Assembly: GCA_934636325.1 (NCBI GenBank)
Contig: CAKUAK010000097.1
Coordinates: forward strand, 1-12,105
Reading direction: 5' to 3'
Length of the DNA: 12,105 bases
Origin: an uncultured Eubacteriales bacterium
GTDB lineage: Bacteria; Bacillota; Clostridia; Oscillospirales; Butyricicoccaceae
Shown here: piece after piece, positions 1 through 5,489 of the stretch
Numbering within the stretch: the stretch's first letter is position 1
Layout: every line of letters starts with the position of its first letter
Program-made: the position numbers and the translations under genes
Notes under the pieces: generated by a model
Databases searched by the model: none
What the model was told of the DNA's origin: nothing
Seen by the model: the letters and a program-made list of their open reading frames with translations, nothing else

Positions 1-15
1 CGTATATTCATTAAT

Positions 16-49
16 GAGAAAAGCCCCGCCGCTTTATACGCGGCAGGGC
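16..49 (-). terminator. Intrinsic terminator of the Crp/Fnr-type regulator gene
   Basis: Read on the minus strand, a 10-bp GC-rich stem (arms 40-49 and 23-32, one G-U pair, 7-nt loop) is followed by TTTTCTC. It lies about 30 nt past the stop codon of the leftward regulator gene. On the plus strand no T-run follows the stem, so it should act only leftward. Confidence 0.8.
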
Positions 50-77
50 CTGTGGACTTATGTGATCCCGGTCAGGA

Positions 78-773
78 TCAGTCTCCGTTCATTTTGGAAA
101 GGAAACGGTGATAGGCGCTGATATTGACCTGCGCCCTGCGGTTGATAAGACGGAGGAAACCGTCGTCGCAGAGCTCGTTTATCAGCTTGCTTATCGTGAC
201 GCGGGCGCTGCCGACCGTCGTCGCCAGCTCGCTGTGGGTCAGCTTGCCGTCGAGGCAGTACCATTTGCCGTCATCAGAGAGCTTCCTTTCGTCGACCTGG
301 GCGCAGTAGATGCGCATGAGCCTGGTCTTGCAGGAATTAAAGGAAAGGTTGCCGATCTCCGAGGCAAGATAGCTGTGCAGGCGGCCCAAAAGGGTCAGGC
401 AGTAAGAGGAAAACTCCGGGTCGGACATGAGCAGAGAGAGGTAATCCTTATGGGGCACACGGCAGACGACGGTACGCTCCTGGGCATAGACCGTGATGTT
501 ATCCTCGGGAAGGCTTCCAGGGCACATGCTTCCGAATATCCATCCGGGCGTCAGCTGATAAAGCAGCTTTTCGTTGTTTTCATCGGATATGACATGGGAG
601 GTGCGGCCAGACTTGATGAAATAAATATGGGTGAAGTCTTCCTGAAGGTTGGCGATGACCTCCCTGGGCTGATACTCGATTATCTTGCCGCATTCCGACA
701 GGATGGCTTCTATCCTTGCGGTATCTTCGGCAGGAGGGGGCATGAGGGACAGAAAATTGATGTAAGTGTTCAT
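78..773 (-). CDS. Crp/Fnr-family transcriptional regulator
   Basis: A 231-residue DNA-binding regulator of the usual Crp/Fnr length. Residues about 22-118 look like a cyclic-nucleotide-binding-type beta-roll, about 120-150 the dimerisation helix, and about 178-212 the C-terminal winged helix-turn-helix (LTHSELATTVGSARVTISKL). The Arg-containing phosphate-binding cassette of cAMP-binding Crp is not recognisable around residues 80-100. There is also no N-terminal four-cysteine cluster as in Fnr, although scattered cysteines occur. The effector is therefore unknown. An in-frame ATG lies 7 codons upstream, but GGGAG at 784-788 sits 10 nt before the ATG at 773, so I start there. The gene is alone on its strand, ends in its own terminator and diverges from the rplM side. 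A palindrome at 843-855 in its promoter region suggests autoregulation (inference). Confidence 0.9.
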   Translation of the reverse strand: MNTYINFLSLMPPPAEDTARIEAILSECGKIIEYQPREVIANLQEDFTHIYFIKSGRTSHVISDENNEKLLYQLTPGWIFGSMCPGSLPEDNITVYAQERTVVCRVPHKDYLSLLMSDPEFSSYCLTLLGRLHSYLASEIGNLSFNSCKTRLMRIYCAQVDERKLSDDGKWYCLDGKLTHSELATTVGSARVTISKLINELCDDGFLRLINRRAQVNISAYHRFLSKMNGD

Positions 774-816
774 TTTAATATTTCTCCCAAACATAACAAT
801 TTCGCCAGCTTACCCT

Positions 817-822
817 ATTATA
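817..822 (-). promoter_or_regulatory. -10 box of the Crp/Fnr-type gene
   Basis: The minus strand carries a perfect TATAAT here, 43 nt upstream of the chosen start codon. The expected -35 position (840-845) reads CATCAA, a poor match. The palindrome at 843-855 is centred about 40 bp upstream of the inferred transcription start, close to where Crp-type activators bind at class II promoters. That geometry is an inference. Confidence 0.5.
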
Positions 823-839
823 ATACCATCGGGGCATCC

Positions 840-867
840 TTGATGCAATTTGCATTTTGCATATAAT
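840..867 (+). promoter_or_regulatory. Possible rightward promoter inside the divergent region
   Basis: TTGATG (840-845), a 16-nt spacer and a perfect TATAAT (862-867) form a plausible rightward sigma-A promoter, with an inferred start near 874. It faces the structured block at 877-1004 rather than a coding sequence, since rplM has its own promoter at 1105-1133. The -35 box matches consensus at four of six positions. Confidence 0.4.
843..855. promoter_or_regulatory. Palindromic operator candidate ATGCAA-T-TTGCAT
   Basis: A perfect 13-nt inverted repeat (6-bp arms, one central base) is followed by a further TTTTGCAT half-like copy at 855-862. It lies upstream of the leftward -10 box of the regulator and between the -35 and -10 boxes of the rightward promoter candidate. 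The regulator at 78-773 is the obvious candidate binder, but the site does not match the classical Crp (TGTGA-N6-TCACA) or Fnr (TTGAT-N4-ATCAA) consensus. Confidence 0.45.
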
Positions 868-873
868 TTCCTG

Positions 874-1025
874 AATACGGCCGTCATTTTAACTAATTAA
901 TACGCTAAAGCGCCGTTATCCGCCAAAAAGGCCTTTAGGGCGATCATATAAAGGCCGGGCGTCAATGCCGGTAAGAGGGCACGAAAAGCCGGATAACGGG
1001 CCGTTCAAAAGTGAAATCGGTTTTT
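874..1025 (+). ncRNA. Candidate structured small RNA upstream of rplM
   Basis: The stretch has no supported ORF but nested complementarity. The outer stem pairs 877-882 with 999-1004 and stacks on a 9-bp stem, 914-922 with 990-998. Inside are a perfect 8-bp hairpin, 930-937 with 949-956, and a 4-bp hairpin, 966-969 with 978-981. A promoter candidate precedes it, and a weak hairpin with five Ts follows at 1001-1025. I recognise no known riboswitch or RNA family. It could instead be unexpressed DNA with chance repeats, or a protein-binding region. The outer stem and the terminator hairpin share bases 1001-1004, so they would be alternatives. Confidence 0.25.
1001..1025 (+). terminator. Weak terminator-like hairpin before the rplM promoter
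   Basis: CCG-TTC (1001-1006) can pair with GAA (1013-1015) and CGG (1018-1020), with a two-base bulge and a 6-nt loop, followed by TTTTT at 1021-1025. The stem is only six base pairs, so the call is tentative. It would end any transcript starting near 874 before the rplM promoter. Confidence 0.3.
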
Positions 1026-1091
1026 AGAAATCGGGAGGAAATCGAAGAAAACAAGAGAAAATCGAAGCTCTGAAAATCTAAATTGATTTTC
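1013..1091. repeat. GAAATCG motif array and inverted repeat upstream of the rplM promoter
   Basis: AAATCG occurs at 1014, 1028, 1039 and 1059, three times preceded by G and once within GAAAATCG. Just downstream, GAAAATC (1072-1078) faces GATTTTC (1085-1091) across six bases. The array ends 14 bp before the -35 box of rplM. It could be an iterated protein-binding site or an A-rich UP-like element. Spacing (14, 11 and 20 bp) is not regular enough to decide. Confidence 0.4.
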
Positions 1092-1104
1092 TTCAAAAAA
1101 GTTG

Positions 1105-1133
1105 TTGACATGCCCGTGTGCCGTGGATATAAT
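1105..1133 (+). promoter_or_regulatory. Consensus sigma-A promoter of rplM-rpsI
   Basis: TTGACA (1105-1110) and TATAAT (1128-1133) are both perfect and separated by exactly 17 nt. Transcription should start near 1140, leaving a leader of about 40 nt before the L13 start codon. That leader is too short for an elaborate ribosomal-protein autoregulatory structure, and none is visible. Confidence 0.92.
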
Positions 1134-1178
1134 AAGAAAGCCGATTAAAATATTTTCATATAAAACGGAGGAAGTAAC

Positions 1179-1610
1179 ATGTCCACATTCATGGCAAAAC
1201 GTGAGACCATTGACCGTAAATGGTATGTCATCGATGCTGCCGGCAAGCCTCTGGGAAGAACAGCCGCTCTGGCCGCTTCTATCCTCAAGGGTAAGCACAA
1301 GGTCGATTTTACACCCAACGCTGACTGCGGCGATTACGTCATCATCGTCAACGCCGACAAGGCTGTTCTGACCGGCAAGAAGCTGGTTCAGAAATATTAC
1401 CGCACACATTCCGGCTATCCCGGAGGCCTGAAGGAGACCCAGTATTCCCGCCTTATGGCCCAGAAGCCCCAGCTGGCTATGAAGCTGGCCGTTAAGGGCA
1501 TGCTGCCCAAGAGCACACTCGGCCGTCATTCTCTTGGCAGGCTTAAGGTATATGCAGGCGCCGAGCACAAGCAGCAGGCCCAGAAGCCTGAGTTTTGGAC
1601 AGCCGAATAA
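1179..1610 (+). CDS. rplM: 50S ribosomal protein L13
   Basis: This 143-residue protein is a full-length large-subunit protein L13, an early assembly protein of the 50S subunit. Family-typical stretches include WYVIDAAGKPLGR near the N-terminus, GDYVIIVNADK in the middle, and GMLPKSTLGRHSLGRLKVYAG near the C-terminus. GGAGG at 1167-1171 lies 7 nt before the ATG at 1179, which supports this start over the in-frame ATG at 1191. It is the first gene of a two-gene operon with rpsI, the usual bacterial pairing, driven by the consensus promoter at 1105-1133. No truA or other alpha-operon gene precedes it here. Confidence 0.98.
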   Translation: MSTFMAKRETIDRKWYVIDAAGKPLGRTAALAASILKGKHKVDFTPNADCGDYVIIVNADKAVLTGKKLVQKYYRTHSGYPGGLKETQYSRLMAQKPQLAMKLAVKGMLPKSTLGRHSLGRLKVYAGAEHKQQAQKPEFWTAE

Positions 1611-1624
1611 GGAGGTAACAGAGA

Positions 1625-2029
1625 ATGTATACACCTAAGAAAGCATATTTTTACGGCACAGGCAGAAGAAAAAGCTCTGTTGCCAGGGTCAAGCTCATCC
1701 CCAACGGCACAGGCGTTGTGACCATCAACAACAGAACTCTTGACAACTACTTCGGTCTCGAGACACTTAAGTATATCGTAAAGCAGCCCCTCGAGCTCCT
1801 CGGCCTCGCTGAGAAGTTTGATGTTTCCGTCAAGGTCTCCGGCGGCGGCTTTACCGGCCAAGCCGGCGCTATCCGCCTCGGCATCGCAAGGGCTCTGCTC
1901 CAGGCTGACGCAGAGTACAGGGGCCAGCTCAAGAAGGCAGGCTTCCTGACACGTGACTCCAGAATGAAGGAACGTAAAAAATACGGCCTCAAAGCCGCCC
2001 GTCGCGCACCGCAGTTCTCCAAGCGCTAA
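1625..2029 (+). CDS. rpsI: 30S ribosomal protein S9
   Basis: A 134-residue small-subunit protein S9. It opens with YGTGRRKSSVARVKL and ends in the family-typical basic tail KKYGLKAARRAPQFSKR, which in ribosomes reaches the P-site tRNA anticodon region through the terminal Lys-Arg. It starts 14 nt after the rplM stop, with GGAGGT directly after that stop (1611-1616) and 8 nt before the ATG, so it is co-transcribed with L13. A strong terminator follows. Confidence 0.98.
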   Translation: MYTPKKAYFYGTGRRKSSVARVKLIPNGTGVVTINNRTLDNYFGLETLKYIVKQPLELLGLAEKFDVSVKVSGGGFTGQAGAIRLGIARALLQADAEYRGQLKKAGFLTRDSRMKERKKYGLKAARRAPQFSKR

Positions 2030-2042
2030 TTTTGTTATCAGG

Positions 2043-2080
2043 ATCCCGGAAAACCTCGGTTTTCCGGGATTTTTGTTTTT
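2043..2080 (+). terminator. Intrinsic terminator of the rplM-rpsI operon
   Basis: A near-perfect hairpin pairs ATCCCGGAAAACC (2043-2055) with its complement at 2058-2070. The innermost C-G pairs probably open to make a small loop. The run TTTTTGTTTTT follows (2070-2080). It lies 14 nt past the rpsI stop. Confidence 0.95.
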
Positions 2081-2098
2081 CTGTGCCTCTCCCTCCGA

Positions 2099-2127
2099 TT
2101 GCAAAAAAAGAAAAGTCATGCTATCAT
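2099..2127 (+). promoter_or_regulatory. Promoter of the TtcA-like gene
   Basis: TTGCAA (2099-2104), a 17-nt spacer and TATCAT (2122-2127) give a good sigma-A promoter with an inferred start near 2134. It sits directly behind the rpsI terminator and in front of the TtcA-like gene, so that gene is a separate transcription unit. Confidence 0.7.
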
Positions 2128-2163
2128 ATATAGTACGCTTTGTTTTGGGAGCAATTTACAGTC

Positions 2164-2970
2164 ATGCAGAAAATGCTTTCTCATCTAAGAAAATGTATAG
2201 ATGATTACGCCATGATCGCGCCGGGAGACCGGATCGCGGTGGGCGTCTCGGGCGGAAAGGATTCCCTGTCCCTGCTTTTGCTGTTGGCCCGCCTGCGGGA
2301 TTTCTATCCCCTGCCCTTCGATCTGTGCGCCATAACGCTGGACATGGGCTATGAAAACCCTGACTATTCCCCCATCGCCGATCTCTGCGCCGGTATCGGC
2401 GTCGAATACATAATAAAGCCGACACAGATAAAGCAGATCGTCTTTGACGTCCGTCACGAAAAGAACCCCTGTGCGCTGTGCGCCAAGCTGCGCCGCGGCG
2501 CGCTCAACGATACGGCCAGAGAGAACCGATGCAATAAGGTGGCGCTGGGGCATCATTTTGACGACGCCGTCGAGACCTTCATGATGTCGCTCTTCTACGA
2601 GGGGCGCATAAGCTGTTTTCAGCCGGTGACAGAGCTCGAGCGGGCCGGGGTGACGGTCATACGTCCCATGCTCTATATGACCGAGCGCGAGGTCATAAAC
2701 TTCGCGCGCAGACAGGCCTTGCCGATATGCAAGAATCCCTGCCCCGCCGATAAGAATACACGGCGCGAGGATATGAAGCAGATGATACGCCGTCTCGAGC
2801 ACGACCACCATGACCTGCGCCGCCATATCTTCGGCGCGATGCAGCGCCGGCCCCTCGACGGCTGGGGCATAATATCAAAGGCCGGTCCACCGCAGGAAGA
2901 GCAGCATTGCCAATCCGGCGGGGCCGAAAATGCCGAGGACGGCGGAATTGAACAGGTTGAGCCCCAGTGA
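2164..2970 (+). CDS. TtcA-family tRNA-thiolation ATPase (PP-loop)
   Basis: A 268-residue N-type ATP pyrophosphatase of the TtcA family, whose Escherichia coli member makes 2-thiocytidine at tRNA position 32. The PP-loop SGGKDS is at residues 29-34. The metal/ATP motif GHHFDDAVET is at 129-138. The iron-sulfur cysteines fit Cys103 and Cys106 (CALC) plus a third in ICKNPC (189 or 193). Substrate and exact tRNA position are not certain for Firmicutes homologues. A TTG at 2140 is in frame, but GGGAG (2147-2151) lies 12 nt before the ATG at 2164, so I prefer the ATG. The family domain ends near residue 235. The last 31 residues are hydrophilic, start where the bofA stop codon lies on the other strand, and look like read-through into antisense bofA. 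Confidence 0.9.
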   Translation: MQKMLSHLRKCIDDYAMIAPGDRIAVGVSGGKDSLSLLLLLARLRDFYPLPFDLCAITLDMGYENPDYSPIADLCAGIGVEYIIKPTQIKQIVFDVRHEKNPCALCAKLRRGALNDTARENRCNKVALGHHFDDAVETFMMSLFYEGRISCFQPVTELERAGVTVIRPMLYMTEREVINFARRQALPICKNPCPADKNTRREDMKQMIRRLEHDHHDLRRHIFGAMQRRPLDGWGIISKAGPPQEEQHCQSGGAENAEDGGIEQVEPQ

Positions 2971-3132
2971 TATCCCCGCCCCGGCGGCGGCATGGTTAAA
3001 GAGCCACAATGCGGCAAATCCTGTTACAGTACGCGCCGCTGTCTTTATCAGCTTTTTTATCGCAGGCGCAAACAGCATTATGATTCCGCAGATGACCGCG
3101 GCCGCCGCCCCGCACAGGATCACTCTTTCCAC
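2875..3132 (-). CDS. bofA: BofA-family pro-sigma-K processing inhibitor
   Basis: An 85-residue small membrane protein of the BofA family. In Bacillus subtilis, BofA holds the SpoIVFB protease inactive in the outer forespore membrane and so delays sigma-K maturation. An N-terminal hydrophobic helix (about 4-24) and a C-terminal hydrophobic region are visible. The second contains NHAAAGAGISLGLNLFNSAV and the family-typical GIFGPAG. The start is GTG at 3132, with AGGAGG about 8-9 nt upstream inside the end of yaaL. The two genes overlap by 13 nt and are probably translationally coupled. Its 3' end overlaps the convergent TtcA-like gene by 96 nt. Presence of bofA points to a sporulation-capable ancestry, not proof that this strain sporulates. 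Confidence 0.88.
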   Translation of the reverse strand: MERVILCGAAAAVICGIIMLFAPAIKKLIKTAARTVTGFAALWLFNHAAAGAGISLGLNLFNSAVLGIFGPAGLAMLLFLRWTGL

Positions 3133-3374
3133 AGAAAGCTCCTCCTGTCGGCAAGGCTTAGCTCTTTTGCCCTGACCCGGCCCAGCAGATACGAATATCT
3201 CTCCTGGGCCGACCTCATTTCATATATGCACGAGGCCACCATTTCCGGCTCGGTGACATAATCGAACTTCTGCCTTATGCCGTCGAGCTCTGTTTTTGTG
3301 CTGAAAAGCTCTTCGAGCAGCACGCGGTCCTCGGCCGATATCTCTTCCCTTTTCTTCTTTCCTACTGTGAGCAT
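3120..3374 (-). CDS. yaaL: YaaL-family (DUF2508) small protein
   Basis: An 84-residue, highly charged, mostly helical protein with no membrane segment. It resembles YaaL/DUF2508 proteins of unknown function, which sit directly upstream of bofA in Bacillus and many Clostridia, usually after recR. The identification rests on that gene order plus the sequence pattern (ELFSTKTELDGIRQKFDYVTEPEMV, then ERYSYLLGRVRAKEL). The ORF can start at an ATG at 3380, but GGAGG on the minus strand directly abuts that codon. The ATG at 3374 has the same GGAGG at an ideal 6-nt spacing and is my choice. recR is not next to it here: upstream is the divergent parE gene. Confidence 0.82.
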   Translation of the reverse strand: MLTVGKKKREEISAEDRVLLEELFSTKTELDGIRQKFDYVTEPEMVASCIYEMRSAQERYSYLLGRVRAKELSLADRRSFLWKE

Positions 3375-3487
3375 ATTCATCCTCCGCTTCCTGACTCACG
3401 CCGGCGGCGCTGTTTGATCTATATTGCTTATTATTTCCAATTATTCATTCATTAACCGATACTCATAGCAGACGGAGGTCTATATTA

Positions 3488-5479
3488 ATGCCAAAAACAA
3501 CGAAGCCTTCTTACGGCAACGACAGCATATCCTCCCTCAAGGGCGCCGACAGGGTCAGACGCCGCCCGGGCGTCATATTCGGCTCTGATTCCATCGAGGG
3601 CTGCGAGCATGCCTTTTTCGAAATACTCTCCAACTCGATCGACGAGGCACGCGAGGGCTTCGGCGACAAAATAAAGGTGACCTATTTCCTCGATCACTCG
3701 ATAGAGGTCGAGGATTTCGGCCGCGGTATTCCCCTGGACTATAACGAAAAAGAGGGGCGGTATAACTGGGAGCTGGTATACTGCGAGCTCTATGCCGGAG
3801 GCAAATATCAGAACGAGAGCGGCGAAAGCTATGAATACTCCCTCGGCCTCAACGGCCTCGGCGCTTGCGCCACCCAGTATGCCTCCAAATACATGGATGT
3901 CACCTCTTACCGCGACGGCTTTAAGTATTCGCTGCATTTCGAGCGCGGCGAGAACATGACCCCCGGCGGTCTTCTGAAAGAGCCTTTCCCGGGCAAACGC
4001 ACCGGCACGGTACAGCGTTTTCTGCCCGATCTCGATGTCTTTACCGACATCAATATCCCCCACGAGTTCTTTGCCGACGTCATAAAAAAGCAGGCCATTG
4101 TCAACCCCGGCCTGACCTTCATACTCAGGACCGAGACCGACCACGGCAAGTTCGAGGAAGAGACCTTCTGTTACGAAAACGGCATCGTCGACTATGTCGG
4201 CGAGCTGGCAGGTCTCGACGCCATCACCTCCATACGCTATGCCAAGACGGAGAAGACCGGACGTGACCGCGACGATAAGCCGGAATACCGCGTCAAGGTC
4301 GAGGCGGCCTTCTGCTTCTGCAACGCCAACCCGGTCATCGAATATTACCACAACTCCTCCTTTCTCGAGCATGGCGGCGCGCCCGATAAGGCGGCCCGCT
4401 CGGCCTTTGTCTCGGCCATCGACGCCTATATCAAACAGGCGGGAAAATACCAGAAAAACGAAAGCAAGGTCAAGTTCAACGATATCTCCGACAGCCTTAT
4501 CCTTATAACCAACGGTTTTTCGACCTACACCTCTTACGAGAACCAGACCAAAAAGGCCATCACCAACAAGTTCATACAGGATATGATGACCGACTTCCTG
4601 CGCTCTACCCTCGAGATATATTTCATCGAAAACAAGCAGGAGGCCGACAAGATCTGCGATCAGATACTTGTCAACAAGCGTTCCCGCGAACAGGCCGAAA
4701 AGACAAGACTTAACCTCAAAAAGAAGCTGTCGGGCGGCATGGACGTCCTGACGAGGGTCCAGCGCTTTGCCGACTGCCGCACAAAGGATCTCAGCCGCCG
4801 CGAGATATATATAGTAGAGGGCAACTCGGCCCTCGGCTCCTGCAAGCAGGGCCGCGACCCCGAGTTTCAGGCCATCATGCCAATACGCGGCAAGATACTC
4901 AACTGCCTCAAGGCCGATTACGGCAAGATATTCAAAAGCGAGATCATAACCGATCTTATCAAGGTCCTGGGCTGCGGAGCCGAGATTAAGAGCAAGACAA
5001 AGGAAATGGCCACCTTTGACATAAACAACCTCAGGTGGAACAAGATCATCCTCTGCACCGATGCCGACGTCGACGGCTTCCAGATACGCACCCTTCTGCT
5101 GACCATGCTTTACCGTCTGACGCCCAGGCTTATCGAGGGCGGCTATGTCTATATCGCCGAAAGCCCCCTTTTCGAGATCGTCTGCAAGGACAGATCCTAT
5201 TTCGCCTATACCGAGCGCGAAAGGGATGAGATAGTCAAAAAGCTGGGCAATAAAAAGTACGAGATCATGCGTTCAAAGGGTCTTGGCGAAAACGAGCCTG
5301 ACATGATGTGGGAGACGACCATGAACCCCGAGACCCGACGCCTTATAAAGGTCATGCCCGACGACGCCGAGGCAACGGCCCGGATGTTCGACGTCCTTTT
5401 AGGCGATAATCTTTCGGGGCGCAAGGATTTTATCTCGGAAAACGGCGCGAAATACCTTGATCTTGCCGATATAAGCTGA
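3488..5479 (+). CDS. parE: Type IIA DNA topoisomerase ATPase subunit (topoisomerase IV subunit B type)
   Basis: A 663-residue GHKL-ATPase/TOPRIM subunit that, with ParC, would relax or decatenate DNA using ATP. The ATPase domain shows Glu45 and Asn49 (EILSNSIDEA), Asp76 with DFGRG at 76-80 (canonical DNGRG), GLNGLGA at 120-126, and the transducer QTK loop at 353-355. The TOPRIM domain has the metal-binding Glu444 in EGNSALGS and the acidic cluster DADVDG at 525-530. RSKGLGENEPDMMWETTMNPETRRL near the C-terminus is family-typical. Several motifs differ from housekeeping GyrB (EGDSAGGS, GLHGVG), matching the divergent topoisomerase IV-like type I know from Clostridia. GGAGGT lies 8 nt before the ATG. 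No convincing promoter was found in 3381-3487. parC follows after 10 nt. Confidence 0.93.
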   Translation: MPKTTKPSYGNDSISSLKGADRVRRRPGVIFGSDSIEGCEHAFFEILSNSIDEAREGFGDKIKVTYFLDHSIEVEDFGRGIPLDYNEKEGRYNWELVYCELYAGGKYQNESGESYEYSLGLNGLGACATQYASKYMDVTSYRDGFKYSLHFERGENMTPGGLLKEPFPGKRTGTVQRFLPDLDVFTDINIPHEFFADVIKKQAIVNPGLTFILRTETDHGKFEEETFCYENGIVDYVGELAGLDAITSIRYAKTEKTGRDRDDKPEYRVKVEAAFCFCNANPVIEYYHNSSFLEHGGAPDKAARSAFVSAIDAYIKQAGKYQKNESKVKFNDISDSLILITNGFSTYTSYENQTKKAITNKFIQDMMTDFLRSTLEIYFIENKQEADKICDQILVNKRSREQAEKTRLNLKKKLSGGMDVLTRVQRFADCRTKDLSRREIYIVEGNSALGSCKQGRDPEFQAIMPIRGKILNCLKADYGKIFKSEIITDLIKVLGCGAEIKSKTKEMATFDINNLRWNKIILCTDADVDGFQIRTLLLTMLYRLTPRLIEGGYVYIAESPLFEIVCKDRSYFAYTERERDEIVKKLGNKKYEIMRSKGLGENEPDMMWETTMNPETRRLIKVMPDDAEATARMFDVLLGDNLSGRKDFISENGAKYLDLADIS

Positions 5480-5489
5480 GGAGCCGGAA

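Noticed and set aside
108..866. Long open frame on the plus strand opposite the Crp/Fnr-type gene
   Set aside because: It is the shadow of the regulator on the other strand: no ribosome site, and low-complexity Val/Gly/Asp-rich product typical of antisense reading in GC-rich codons.
877..1004. Known riboswitch (fluoride, c-di-GMP, TPP or ZTP type) in the structured block
   Set aside because: I compared conserved core sequences from memory and none fits, and the block lies upstream of the rplM promoter instead of inside its leader.
1140..1178. L13 autoregulatory leader RNA before rplM
   Set aside because: The leader implied by the consensus promoter is about 40 nt, AT-rich and shows no stable stem.
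2140..2163. TTG start extending the TtcA-like protein by eight residues
   Set aside because: The TTG is only about 6 nt from the inferred transcription start and has no ribosome site; the ATG at 2164 has GGGAG upstream and gives the usual N-terminus.
3381..3487. Sporulation sigma-E-like promoter for yaaL-bofA, or a sigma-A promoter for parE
   Set aside because: On the minus strand GAATAAT followed after 13 nt by CAATATAGAT is only a loose resemblance, and on the plus strand no pair of boxes matches at more than about half the positions. I do not call either.
3485..4372. 295-codon open frame on the minus strand opposite parE
   Set aside because: It covers the parE start and its conserved ATPase motifs; the composition is that of an antisense frame.
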